Shown here: positions 48,637-62,800 of the stretch, piece by piece | Layout: each line of letters starts with the position of its first letter | How positions within the stretch are numbered: the stretch's first letter is position 1 | Source: Cordia subcordata | Lineage: Eukaryota; Streptophyta; Magnoliopsida; Boraginales; Cordiaceae | Length of the DNA stretch: 64,000 bases | Assembly (NCBI GenBank): GCA_028554755.1 | Contig: JAPTOF010000020.1 | Span: 129,001-193,000 of the forward strand | Direction: 5' to 3' | Position numbers and translations under genes: made by a program | The notes under the pieces: generated by a model | Told to the model about the DNA's origin: nothing | The model's database searches: none | Seen by the model: the letters and a program-made list of their open reading frames with translations, nothing else

Positions 48637-49731
48637 CATATGTGTAGTTTTTTTTCTTCGTGCAATGCATGTGAAAATTAAATATAATTTTATATGCATG
48701 TAATACATAAATATCCATAATATAACAACAGATAATTACACAATATATTAATTGAATTTATAACATATAATTTAAATAATGTACCTAGTACCTGTGTAAT
48801 ACATGGAACAAATGAATACTTTTATATTTTTATTATTATTAATGATCAGTTTTGACAACTAAAAATGAGGGATAAAATAAAGACATATTTTGTCATATTA
48901 AATTTTCAACATTAATTGCAACTTTTATATATTTTTTTAAATTTAATAATTTTAAAAAGAAAAATCATGAATGACATAGATTGATATATTTCCATCATTT
49001 ATTGGGCATTTTTTTTAATAAAACAAATTAGTGTTTCTTTTTTAATGTATATAGTAATCTTTTCTTTTTTAAGTACAAATGACACGTGATAGTTTTATTT
49101 GACCTAGAAATTTTGGAGCAGGGAACGAATGCGGTTCAACTGATTCAGCTTTATATATTTAATAAATAGAAATGATAAAAAATATATATCACATTTATGC
49201 ACACGACATATAATTGAATACTGCACCCAAGCATTGACTAATTCACCTGTTATTTCCAGTACAGTAGTACGTACTTCACTTGGTCCGTCGACAGGATTAG
49301 AATTAATTTGGACATAATTAAATTCAAAAGGCATATACATGCATGTAATACATATATATAGACGGAAAGCACATTCATGCACATATGCAATTGAACAATA
49401 TAATGGACCCAAATATAATTAAATGCTGGACAGCGACTAACAACATGGAAGTCTCAATGTGGAAAACATGACTGATTAATTTGAATTGTTAATTAGTAAT
49501 AAGAATGTATTGATTAATGCTGTTTTGCTAATTGTTATTATTAGGACCAAGTCATGAAAGGGAAATTCCCACTTGTAGCTATTTATATGATATGATATGA
49601 TATAAACACGCTTATTACGTTGTTAGGTATATATGCACACACATTACACACAACAAGAGAGCTAGTCGTTCAATTCCCTTATTCTATCTCCGGGGGTCTC
49701 TAGATTAGTCTTGAAAGAGATATATACATAG

Positions 49732-49773
<42 letters not shown>

Positions 49774-49920
49774 TACTACTTTACGCAAAAGTAAGCATTC
49801 AGCGAACCTAGTCGAGACACTTGACTTGATGATGCGATCCCTTCCCCCCAGGCCAGTAATTATTTAAAAGCTAGCAAAGAAGAAGACTGGAGAAGTTTTA
49901 ATGTCTTTCCCTCTCCCCTC

Positions 49921-49967
<47 letters not shown>

Positions 49968-50178
49968 ACAATGATAAAATATGCCCTTATTATTAATAGT
50001 TAAAATTTTTAGCATCAAATGATTATAAGATCCATCAACAAGCTGCATGCGATTGACATCTATGTATGCAAATATATCCAAACAATGTGCTCATTTCTGA
50101 TCAATAGAAACAAATAAACTTGTCATATATAGAATAAATATACATATAAGAAGGCGGTGTCGACTTTTCCAAGTTTAG

Positions 50179-50228
<50 letters not shown>

Positions 50229-50533
50229 TTTTCATGAAAAGAAAAAAAAAAGCTATTGTCAGACTTCTTCTTCTTTTTTTTTTTAATGTTTTCACATATG
50301 GATGTGCATATCTAGCTAGCTAGCTTGAACATATATATCAATCAAGTGACAGATTGTATATAAATTGAATCGACAAATAGTGGCACGTGAAGTAGTTAGT
50401 ATGTACCTTGAAGTTGCACCGGGAGATCAGAAGGGTCATGGTGGTGGTGAGTGGTGGTGGAATCTGAAACGCCGCCGCCACCAGCTGCCTGATTAGTTCC
50501 GACTATTCTTGTAAGAAAGCCCTCTCTTTCCAT
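47694..50533 (-). CDS. AP2/ERF transcription factor (ERF group X-like)
   Basis: Two exons in transcript order: 50533-50407 and 48343-47694. They encode 258 residues. A single AP2 domain spans residues 51-108, from [19 protein letters not shown] to KAKLNFP. The Ala/Asp pair in WAAEIRD marks the ERF subgroup, which binds GCC-box DNA. The domain resembles ABR1/RAP2.6/ERF113-type proteins (group X), which act in stress, wounding and hormone responses. N-terminal 42 residues start [12 protein letters not shown] with glycine and histidine runs. The C-terminal half is low complexity: poly-Pro, poly-Asn, poly-Ser and a nine-Gln run, a probable activation region. The 2063-base intron falls just before the AP2 domain and is packed with microsatellites. 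If translation instead began in the intron-proximal frame, a shorter protein starting [11 protein letters not shown] would result; I judge this less likely. Confidence 0.9.
48606..48631. repeat. (TA)n microsatellite in ERF intron
   Basis: An uninterrupted TA tract within the single ERF intron. Confidence 0.9.
49735..49769. repeat. (GA)n microsatellite in ERF intron
   Basis: About 16 GA units. It can pair with the (CT)n tract at 49919-49945, about 160 bases away on the same strand, and so could form a hairpin in the pre-mRNA. Confidence 0.9.
49919..49968. repeat. (CT)n(TA)n compound microsatellite in ERF intron
   Basis: A CT run passes directly into a TA run. It is the complement of the GA tract at 49735-49769. 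Confidence 0.9.
50182..50226. repeat. (TA)n microsatellite near the 5' end of the ERF intron
   Basis: More than 20 TA units about 180 bases downstream of the exon 1 donor (gene is on the minus strand). Confidence 0.9.
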
Positions 50534-50697
50534 GTCTTGGATGATTCACCTTTAAATTAATTCTATCTTCTGATCAGTTTTTCCTACAAAGATTAATTGT
50601 AGTACTACCGACTCCACACCACCTTATCTTGGGGCATCTATCGAGCTAGCTAGCTAGTGATGATACCCAAGATGATATATGCTTTTACATACATATA

Positions 50698-50750
<53 letters not shown>

Positions 50751-50768
50751 TTAATACCAGCCCACACA

Positions 50769-50816
<48 letters not shown>

Positions 50817-51575
50817 GCACACCCAAATGAATGATGAAGATGATCTTTGAATCAATTTTGGGATCTTTATGAAAAAGTAAGTCTTTTTAGTTCTCACGGA
50901 AGTGAGCAAAGTAAAAGGATAAAAGAACCACAAGTAGCTAGGGTTCAATTTTGCTACACGACATTTTTATGGGTAACATGATGTCAAGTTTATCTCTACT
51001 TACTGTTGGGATACCTTAAACTTCCCTTTATAAAGATAATTAAAGAAAAATTAAACAAACATGTTGGAGCGCATCACTGTATTATTGGCATCTTTTAATT
51101 AGTCTTAAAAGCAGCGTCTAATATGATCTTACACAAGATAAATTTTTTCGATGATTAAAGAATAGAAAAGATAGTTATAAACAAAAAAGAAAAAAGAAAA
51201 AGGAAAAGAGAACTAAAGTTGAACTTGGACTTTGCATAATTTTTGCTCAAAGACGACGTAAAAAGTGATATTCTCCATCGTTAACTAGAAGACGAAAAAT
51301 AGACAAGAATTTGCGTTAGATTTGATCTTAGCTAGCCAGATCATAATTACGTCACAACGTACAGACCTGTTTGTATTAGTACGTATATGTTCTTTTAATT
51401 AGAGTAGCCAGCTACTTGAGAAAATGAGAGCTGGCTTTATTTGTTGTGCAGGTTTCACAATTGGGTTTTCATTTCAATGCGATTTTCAAAGATCTTCAGA
51501 ATGCATTAAAATATCTAATTGCATATATAGATAAGCAATTAAATGGTTTTCTTTGTAGATGCATTCCTATATAAT

Positions 51576-51611
<36 letters not shown>

Positions 51612-53859
51612 ATAATCTAATTATTGATTTTGTTAATCAATATACTTGACACTCTCATATTGACAGCATTTAAATTTGCATCAAAATTCAAAAAGTCTAA
51701 AACATTTAAGGCCTCCCACAATTTTCTCATCCATCGGATAATACTCTTATCATTTTAGCTTATAACTAAGCTTATGTCTATGCATAGATTCATAATTATC
51801 ACTATTTCATATAATTAGACATACACCATTATAATTATGTGCATTTTAGAAATGAATTTTTATAACATGTATGTTCGATTGTTACATAAATAACTTCTTA
51901 TACGTGCACACTAAATTATCTTCCAAAAGAAAATGGAGGAAAAGATGATGCAAAATTTCTAATATTTAAGCAATGGTGCTAAATAATAAGATTTATAGTT
52001 TTGGTATAAATTTAATATTGTAATCTATAAGACTTATTTAAAATTCGTTTACTTTTACTTATGCATAAGAAAGAAGAAACTAAAATTTGAGAAATCAAAT
52101 GGCGTAGGTAAAAGATGGGATGCAGTAGTTTCCAGGCACATTCTAGTGAACATTCGAATCGGAACAACGTGCATCGTATCTATCTTGGTCGTCTGGCTAC
52201 CAACACCTGCACCGGCCTTTTAGTTTTGTCTTGTCTTTACAATTTTTTTTTTCTTTTTGGTTAGATTTGTCTTTTTTTTTTTGTAGTTTTGAGTTAGGGT
52301 ATCTTTTAAGTTATATAGATTTTAAACTAATTTTTAGGTCAAAGATGGTGAAGGAAAAGCCTCCCAACAAACGTATTTGTTTAAATTCAAGCTTATATTC
52401 TCCTCTTCACGAGGTAAAGTCGCTATCACATCAAACAAGACTTTACTTGTAAATAAGTAAAACTCTTAAATGTTAATAAAATATGTCCACTTCGCGGCGT
52501 GCAGGCGCATGCGGCTTATTACCTCTTCTCTTTTTGTTTTATTTCCACGATGAAGCTTCGACTCATTGGTCACTGTTAGATCTTATAAATAATACAAATT
52601 AATTAGCGTTCAATTTCAGAGGAACCGATAGCTAATCTAATTAATTTTTGTCCAAAACAATTAAACTTATGGAAAGCACAATATATAATATTTATGATTA
52701 TTATCAACCAAGTGGCAGCTAGGAAGGAAACTAAAATTCATTGCGATCGAGATGACTCCTCGTGATGCTGTCGACTCGCAACGACGTAACATGGGATGGG
52801 GGTGGTGGTGGTGGTAGTGCACATGACTCCAATCCTACGCTAAGCCTATATGTATATATTTAATTCTCTCTCCATGGTATTTATAAATCAGTCTCTCTTA
52901 ATTTGCTCTATAAAGTAGATTGGTTTATTTGGATGCTTTACATGTCGTTTTTCTTTTATCTTTAATTAGTTACTCATTACTAAACATAATATGTGCTTGT
53001 CGTGATCGTAGTGGTTGTTTTGTGAAATCTCCCACCGATTGCATGTTAATTCTCAATCACAATGATAAACTTCGATTGTGGTAAGAAAATTAACATCTAA
53101 GTCACACGCTTATAAAATTCTCTGGGAGTGATGACTTACCTTACCTTTGTTATTAAGTGATAAGTAATCTTTAATTAAATGGATTAATGATTCAACAAAA
53201 ACAAGCCCACTCTTATTCGACCATAAGGTCAGGCATACCCCGATTGCACTTTAGTCGATTTGATAATGCCATATACACTAAAAGTATTACATCAGAGAAC
53301 AACAATTACTCTGCAGTCCCATTAAGAAAAGTAAGCTAGTTAAGGCATAACAAAACACCACGTAGTAAAAAAGCTCAAAAATGAAAAATACATGGTATGA
53401 TATTGATATCAATTTATCACATCAAAATTTCTAACATTGCTCTCTGACTCCTCGTAGCAAACTGCAGAGCAAACCACAAAATGAGGCAACAAAAATTGCC
53501 AGGAGGAAAGGCATGGCAAGCGAAGCCTCCTTCACATTGCTAATACTTCGCGGTAGCACTCAGTACTACTATACATATATAATGGTAATAACCTCTTCAT
53601 TGTCCAAAATTTTGAAGCTCCACCTGCTCGTCATTCTCCTAGCAGCCACAGGGTTGCAATAATCCCAGAGAGTTTGGTTAAAGCATGATCTACAAAAAGA
53701 AGCTTTTTTTCCGGATTCAAAAAAAATGGAAGTTCATTAGTTCTGTTTATGCATCCTTCACTAACCACCCTAATGTACATTAGTAAAATTTGGGTGGGTT
53801 TCAGTTGAATTTCCTCATTCCTACATGAGTTAGCATTCACGAACCAAAGCAGCTTTCCC
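50534..53859. other. Spacer upstream of ERF and downstream of the Mei2-like gene
   Basis: Holds the ERF promoter with two more compound (GT)n(TA)n tracts at 50698-50748 and 50773-50816 and another TA tract at 51573-51611. The rest is AT-rich. The Mei2-like 3' UTR occupies roughly 53450-53859. No protein-like open frame; 52231-52452 is T-rich chance sequence. Confidence 0.5.
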
Positions 53860-56800
53860 TCAGTCTGAGTCTTTAACAGGAACTGAAGACGGGTGTCCAT
53901 TGGAAGATTCCTCCCCATCTGCTGAATTTAACGGACCTGCTTGATTGTTTTCCTCAGTGGTGCTGGATCTATTTTTGCTAGGCCTTGGACGAATATTTAC
54001 ACCCATAGGAAAGGGCACCTGCAGAGGTGAATGATAAATAAGACCACTTCCATTGAAATCCTTCAACAAACAGACCAACAGGCTTGACTTTCCACTTTTC
54101 AGACTTACGAGTCTGAAATGATAAAACCAAGTTTTGCGAACCCAATAATATTAAATAACATTGATCACCTAGCCACTAGCATACACACACCTGATCACCT
54201 GCATTCGGACCATCAGTATGAAATAGTATAGGACGACATCGCTTATCTTCATTCATCAAGCTTGAATTCTGAAAGTGGGCAATGAGGGCAGCTTTTCCTT
54301 GTATGCGAGCATATGCAAGGGATGCCACTTTTTCGCTGTTGAACTTTTCCCATTTCTTCCCATTAAATGCCTGGTAAAATCAATGTATTCATGATTAGGC
54401 TTCAACGGAACAGATAAGCAGTAAGAGAATAATCAGTAAGAAGTTCACAGTATTCGAGAATATGTTCCTGTCAGACGACCTTAACTTACATGGTAAAATG
54501 GAATGATTAAGGATGGATCAGTCATGTTGATAAATGCATAACCCACATTGCACTTGTTCTGCGATAGAAAAAATGGAAAGCCAGAGAACCATCAAACGAA
54601 AGCCAGAATACTAGAGTATCCATAAAAAAGGACTTTATACTTGCCTTAAAGTCAATAGGTAAGTAGAGAAAATCATAAGTGCCTTTGTGGCGTTCATCAA
54701 TTGCAGCCAAAAGCATCTTAGAAGTGTACCTATAGTTTCCACCAGGAAAATAGGATCATACACCACACAGCATAAGTAGTGATAAAGATCCAAAAAATTC
54801 AACTTAACTAAACTAAGCTAGGATGAAGAACGTTTAAAAATATAATAGCAGGGTAGGTAAGATATGGTCACTTGGACCAATAGCACTGCTGCAGTCACCA
54901 ATGAACTTAGGATGGTTGCTGAGCAATTATCTGATATAGGCAAGGATACAATTTACAGTAAATTATCAGAATTCTTCATTAGTGTATGCAATAAAAACAC
55001 AATATGAAGAATGTGCCATTATAACAAACTATTTGTTGATCCCAAGCAAATGGAGAAATGAATCTTCATAGTTAATTACTTTTCGAACATTTGTCGAAAA
55101 CCGAGCATAAGACAGAAGTACAAATGGCATTCAATCACACAATTAATTAGCCTACAGACCTTCATGGGCACTGTTAGCTTTCTCATCTGTCCTATAATAT
55201 CAAGATAGAGTGAAAATGTGATTATTTATTCATATACATGTACTTCACAAATAAAGTTACCAAAAAATTACTTCACAAAAAATCTGTCTATCAAGCATCA
55301 TGCTAATTACTCACAAGTCACAAACATGTCTTGCAAGAACTGAATTTTGGATTTCAATATATATGACAAAGCTTATAGAAACATACTTGTTTGGAATGTT
55401 CTTTATCATCAATGTTGTCCGCTTATCTTCACTACGCACAATCCGGTCAATGTCAAGTTCAAATTGCTTCTTGTTCTCGGCCTGGCTCAAACTGCCTTCA
55501 TTTCTGCGGCTTCTAGTCCTTTCATTTGAAGAGTCAAATGAACCCATCATAGGAATCATCTGACCTCTTGTGGGCATCATCAGACACCTCTGATTATGAG
55601 GGGGCAATTGAACATTCTTTGAAGGAATAGGAAGATCCACTCCACCAGAGCGAGGGAACATGTTATGGGGAATAAATTCCATGAAATGAGCTGAGTTCAC
55701 AGGAATTCTCATACTCCCCAGGGAGCCTGGGTGAAGAGCAGAAGCATCAGGAGATTCCCCAGCATAGGCATGTCGTGTCTCCCACGGAGAAGGATTGACT
55801 GATGGTGCTGATCCAACATGATGGTTGTTCATTGGAAGAAGCCCATTCGCCAGCTGAGAAGGTGCTCTTGCAACTGGATGCAGTTGTTGAGGGTGAGAAC
55901 TACAAGCTCCACCTACAAATGATGGTGAGTTCGGCCACATAATGCCTTGAGGCTGAGGACAGTGTGAATTACTCCACATAAAATGATGTCCAGGAGAAGG
56001 ACCACTTCCATTTCCAGGGGCAGCAAGAACTGCACAAGAGGGAGAACGGAGGGGGAAAGAACCAGGAAAACAAGAACAAAATCATATTTTGCTGGCGATA
56101 CTGACTATAATAAGCCTCCAATTTATTAAGTTAGTAATATAGCTCATATGAATCTAAAAAGGTGAAGCAGCACAGGTCAACTGTAGATATTAATTAAACT
56201 TGCGTATTCCTTCATGCAGTTTTATGATTCACTCAGAGGATAAAAAAGTCATTTTCTTAAGAAAAAATTTTCTCCTACTAGATCTTTCCTTCCTTTCCCA
56301 AAAATCATTAAACTAAAACATGCATATACTTGTGTTATGCAGTTAGTTTATATGGATCTAAAAAGTGGGGAAGAAAAGGAAAGAAGGTTACTCTAGATAT
56401 TGAATTGAACAAAAGTCAACTATATATATTAAACTTGCATGTTCCTTCATGCAGTCTAATATATCATTCAACTAAAACATGCACATTTGTGTTTATGCAG
56501 TTAGTGATATAGCTTATATGCATCTGAAATGTAGGGAAGAAAGAAGATTACCATAGATATTGAATTGAACAAAATATATTAAACTTGTTTTTACTTTCGT
56601 GCAGTTTAATGAAAGCAAGCCAGAAAAGAATCAACTTGGTCAACTTGTCTTTCTTATTGATCTTTCCTTCTGTCTCCAAATATCATTAAACAAAAACATT
56701 CATACTCGCAATCTTGGCTTCATGATCAGTGATTTTAGACAACGTGCCTTCAAGCACTCACCTTTATCATTCAGTTCAACTGAGTGGCCATTTGAGCTGA

Positions 56801-59800
56801 CTCTACAGAATGGCTTCTCCAGAAGTTCTGATGATCTTGTACTCGTGCTTGCAGCCATGTTCCCAGGAGATTTGCCAAGAGCTCCATTAGCTAAACCATC
56901 ATCATAATCTGGAAGAGAATGAGGATGAAAATTTGATGTGCCCCGGATTTCAAATTTCAGTTGGCCATGGGAGTGACCTGCTTCACCAGTATTGGACAGG
57001 TTGCCAAATGATTCTACCCTTAGCCGAGAGGGTAAGCTATTAGGGACACTAGATGATATTGCATGGTGAAATGCATTTTCCAGATATGGACCCACAGGGA
57101 GTCCGCCTGTCGAGCGTGCACCCAGAAGAGTTCCATTGTCCACATTAGACGTAATCCCTCCGTGAGAAAGTGACCCTGATATAATTGCGAAAAAGTAATA
57201 TGAACACCTTTTTGCCAGCTCAACAAAAGTTTATAAGCATGCTAATGTGGGAGTAATAATACCGGAATATCCCGATGTGAAGTTAGGAGGACTACTCTGT
57301 TGCAAATAAAAAGCAGATTCATCTTGGTCCAGATCAGAAGAAAATGGATTCATTGACCTGCAGACAGCATAGTTAACCCACAATGCGAAAATGCTAGAAG
57401 CAAACAGAAAATTAAAAGCCAATCTTAACTATGTATACCCCATTTAGCCAAAAAGAAATGTCTAGACCAACCAAAAATGAAAAAGAAAAAGGAAAAAGGG
57501 AGCATAAACCACTAGCTTATACAGTCACTAAAAATAAATGACTTGTGCACAAGAAGCTTGCAGCAACTAAGAAGAGAAATTGAAGCCACAGAGGAAATCT
57601 CAAGAGAAGAAAGAAAAGACAGATATCAATGCATAGGATATCCCACCGTCTACTACAACCAGGATGGCTTGGCTCAAGTTTAATTTGCTTCCCAGCAATG
57701 TCACTCCTGTTCAATGCACGAAGTGCAGCATCTGCAGCCCTGACATCATAAAACTCAATAAATTTGTGATGACTTCTGTGAGGAGTTTCACGGATCTGCA
57801 CAAGGAATTTGAGGAGTTAGGGGTAGTCGTAGTACAACATGTTAATTGATCCATAAATTTTACAGCTAATTTTTGAGAAGTATATTTTACACCTAACTTA
57901 CCTCCTTAACTTCACCATAGACGCTGAAAATTTGATGGAGTTCATCATTGGAAACAGAAGAGTCAAGGTTAAAGACGACAAGAGTGCCCTGATTAATATC
58001 TTTCTCTGAAGGATTGTCCTAATAAAGTTCATCAGCAACAAAGGATTTGCGTCAGATTATTTTACAATGTGTTTAATTACCATATTATGAACATATCTCT
58101 AAAACATTTTGGCATCTAACTAAAAGATCAAAAATCTGAATCACCTTTGGAATCGAGAAATGTATATCAAGCTTTCTACGCTGTAAGGGTTTATTCTGGA
58201 GAGCTTTCATTGCATTCCAGGCTGCTCGTATATCATAATATGTGATCATGACAAAGCCCCTGTGTTTGCATGCAGTATAGAGTGTCCGGATGTCTCCGTA
58301 TTGCTGCTTATTAAAATTCGCAATCATAGATCAACAATAATAAGAATTATAAAGAAAGAAGTATGCAGCATTGAACACCCAAATAAGAGAGAGCATTGCA
58401 GACCTCAAAAAGAGCTCGTAATTCAGAATCTTCAACGTTGCTATTTATATTTCGAACAAAAAGCGTTCTAGATGGATGTTCACCAAATGGATGTTCCCCA
58501 CCAATTGTACTGTTAGACTCTCCCAGCGAACTATTAGAATTTCCATTGAAAGCTACAGGGTTCTTTTCTCCAGAGGCGAAACCATCCTCCCCCAACTCCA
58601 ACCCCCCAACACTACAGAACAGATCTAAATCTTCTATCTCGTCTCCACTGATAAGACGAGCATTATAGTCAATCCCATCAGCAACTCCAGAGAACAAGTC
58701 ATCATCATCAGGGAGAAGATTTCCAATTGTTTGTGCCTCGAGTTCTTCAAGGGATTCAATGGGTTCCTCTTCCTCCTGAGGGTTAGCAGCATCAACACAG
58801 TGCCCATAAGGAGTATAATTTGATGATAATCTCACTGCATATCACAACACCCGATGCAAGTAAGTAATTGCCTTTTACTTAGATTTAACTGAAGCAGCAA
58901 TAGAACAAGCTACTAACAAGAATTAAAATAGCAAGAGGACAAAACAGTTCTAACATGAGCTGGCACCAGCGGAATTAATGGACATTTATAAGCATCACGG
59001 AGATGAGGGGACTCCAGAGACTTACACTTCCTAGAAAATAGCTCTGACAATGAGCTTGAAAAGAGACCATTTTCGTACTGAGCACCCATAATTTTTACTT
59101 TATCTCCTCCTTTAAAGTAAGATGCAGAACCGAGATTGTCTTCAAAAGCTCTCGGCAAGGAAAGACTGGCAGATAAGGAAGAATTAACTTTCTGGTCTTG
59201 ATTGAGATAAGAATTTGAGTGTTCAATCCCCTTTGCCATCTGAGCGTCGGATGGTGTTCGTTTCTCAAGAGGAGATGAAGCAACCGTTAATAATGTTCCA
59301 TCAGTCTTTCTACCTGACAACAAAATTACCAAAAGTAAATAATGGCAACTTCAACCAAAATATCTTCAATAGGTTCCCATTAATTTGACACAAGACAAAC
59401 ATCCAGATAAGAGTTAGTTTAAACCAATGAATCTGACAAAAGCATTTTCTCATGTTATCAGTATTCTCTTTATTCTCTTATTAGTTCCAAAGAAAACAAA
59501 TCTTACATTCTTTGTAATTAAATTAATAAGATTCAAGATTAGATTTCTTAACATGTCTTCGGACATTCATCAACTCCTACAAGAATATCATCCATGGGTA
59601 ACTAATTTAGTTATCCCAATTGCTTTAGATATGTTCACCTAGAGAGTGCACACACCTAAGAGCCCGACCCTGACACACCCCACCCCCAAAAACAAGATTT
59701 GCTGGTGCAAACACCTTAGAGCCCACAGCAGTGCAACCAACACAGTAATGGAAACATCTGACACTGAGGGCTTAAGCAATTTTCAGCAACTGTCTAGGCA

Positions 59801-62800
59801 AGACCTCTCCTTTATTCATTGATATTTCTTAGATTGACATATGCAATTACTCATTACACGTGAACTTCCACTGACACTGAACCATATTACATGTGAACTT
59901 CTGGTCTAGTAATTTAAGAAATATGTTTCTTTATGTTGGACCTTCGTTTTCAGTGTGTGAACTTGGTAGGGCTTTTCTTGTGAGTCGTTCTTCCTTTCTA
60001 AAATTTATATTCTTTCTTGCTAATATTCGGAATGCAAAGACCAAAGACAATAAAGAAGATGCTAATGAAAACCACAAGGGATTGGAAAGCTAATATAATT
60101 CCGTATTTGCTAATTTTCCATGCAAAACAACAAATTGGCAGAGTTATACATATATGCATATGCACTAATAAGGTCAATCGGACTGGCAATGTGACAATGT
60201 TTAACATAAATGTGTAAAAATTTGTCCTGAAGGTGCAAGATGACTTAACTATTAGAATGTTGGTTTCATTATTTGAAGACACAAGTCCCTGTAGGATTTA
60301 TTGCATCAATAGATGTGCATGCTGACACTAACAGACCTACTAAAACCACTTGTGCAGTTATATTACATTCCTAGCGAGCAATAAATTCAGGTAAAATTTC
60401 TGATTTTGGAGACAACAAAAATATATACATGTGCTCTAGATATCATCAATTAATTAGCAAGTTAGATTGCTTTCAACTAATTTATCAGGATTCAGAATGT
60501 GGCATTAGCCTACAAGATTACTAGAATAGAGCTCAATGGAATGAGTCAATCTCAAAATTTTCCTTTCTTCTAGGTAATTCAAACCTAGTTATAAATCAAT
60601 TGATATTCATGTAAGACTAATAGAATGAAAAGTTAAAGCACCAATATATTGTAGAACAACATTACAATTCTCCATCTTGTAAAGTTTCTATCTAGACTTC
60701 TCCTGAATATGCATGCTCTACCGGTGCGAATGCATGTAAGACATCTATCCTGTTACATTCAATCATATCTCCACACAATTGTATGAAAAACAAGGTCAGA
60801 CTAGTCTTTCAGGTGTTTCCACTTATGAAGGCCACAATCATAATAGACACCTTTAACTCCACCACCTGAAGATGCTATTAACTACCCATGAACATTTACT
60901 CTAGAAATACGCAAACAGTAGTTAGAGTAAGAGGGTGTATGCATTCCTTACTCAGGTGCTTATAAGCATCCAAAATAAAAAGCTCCTCTCACTAGCTTTC
61001 TATTTTGGGTGCTTATAAGCACCAAAATAAGCACTGCCAAACACCATCTAAGCACTTTCCCTAAAAGCAGATCAAGCAACTAACCACTCAACCAACCTCA
61101 TAACTCCTCCATCACAGTTTACATTTTTTGGTCCTGATAACCACTATCCTTCCAGGAAAGACGTATATCTCTCATATACCAAGTCCGTAACATATATATC
61201 CTAGACCATTATTGTTCTACCATCTATCAAATTCATCACCGGAATCACATCTTAGACCTCTCCAACTTAAATGTATAAGAGGATAAGAGCAAAATTTTTC
61301 CATTTTCTAAATCAAATCATTCGGTCAGTCTCGATCGAAGAAAGTTATTTTCAATAATGTAGCAAAGCCTTCTTGAATTAAGATATGCCATAAGTAAAAA
61401 AGTTACAAGGACTGGTTCCACCTGAAAACACTGAACCATGTAAGCTTCCATGATGCATGATTTAAGCAGCTAACCACTACAATCCACATATCAAGAAAGC
61501 TCAATATAAGCATCAGTAATTACCCAACCATTTCGTCAATGACTCCTAAGTCCTTGAGAACTCCAATTCCAGAAATCATGTCATGCATTATTTCCTCATA
61601 TGGTTATAACCTATTTATCAGGCTCACTTCTCCTAATATTTGGGAAATGTTTAGCTTCTTAAGAACCAAATAAGGAAATAATAGAAAGCCGAAACCAAAA
61701 CATTGCATGTGATCAGCTGGGTGGCATAAATGTTACTGACAATATTTTACTTCTAATTATGCTTTTCTCCTGGTGTCATGCCAGGAAAACAATTTCAATG
61801 TCCACAACCTAATGGAATTCTTTTTCCTTTTTCCTAAATGACCAAATGTATTCATTAAGTTCAATGGTCATAGTACAAAGGTGAAACCAAAACATTAAGA
61901 ATCTCTCAGGGCACTCAAAACACCAAAAGAAAAGAACAATTTTACTAAACATCTTGTCTAAGGGCCTATTTGGATTGGCTTTTTTTCAGGAAAAAACACT
62001 TTTTCCCTAAAAAAGTTATATTACTTTTACAATAACTACTTGATTTGGTTTCTAAAAAAGCTGCAACTCTGAAAAAAGCTCAAATACAACTTCTTTTAGA
62101 CGCCAGAATTTTCAGCTTCCAAAAAAAGCTGTTTTTCAAAAGCTGTTAAAAAAAGCGCTTTTAAAAAAAGCCAATCCAAACAAGCCCTAAGTCTATATTG
62201 ATATATACTCGATGTGCTGCTGCGAACGAAATGACAATTAAAAAACTAAATCTGACTTCAACTTAAGCACTGCAGTTAGCTAGTTACTAAGTTGTGCCAC
62301 CAAAAATGGGGCATATATTAACAGGTTCCATAAGGTTGTAGGTCAGTGCTTTTCTCCAGTGTATTGTGCAATTTCAATTTGTAGCATAACTTTCTCAAGT
62401 CTAAACAGGCACCTCAAACATTGGCGTCTGTGAGAAATGTCTAGCACCCAACTATTGACAGAATCCCCAACAGAAAAAGGAGATATACGTCAACTTATAT
62501 GAGATACATACACCAACTTGATTCCATTTTGTGCCAAACAGGAAAATATTCTCTGTGGCTAACCAAGGTTACCTTCAACAACCAAAATACTGATAAAAAT
62601 TTCAAATACCAAACCTATTATTAATTGAGGAAACAAAACATGATCAGTTTAATAACTGGTGCCATGACAAGTTAAGATCTATATTAAAACAATTGATAGC
62701 AAAATTGAACTCAACAAACAATATCTGCTGCTCTAATATAGAGTTGAAAAGCAATCAATATTTCCTTTCCCCTTTATACAGAATGAGGAGTTGCAGCATG

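Noticed and set aside
53631..53918. 95-residue frame overlapping the Mei2-like stop codon
   Set aside because: It is another frame in the 3' UTR; the conserved C-terminus ends at 53860.
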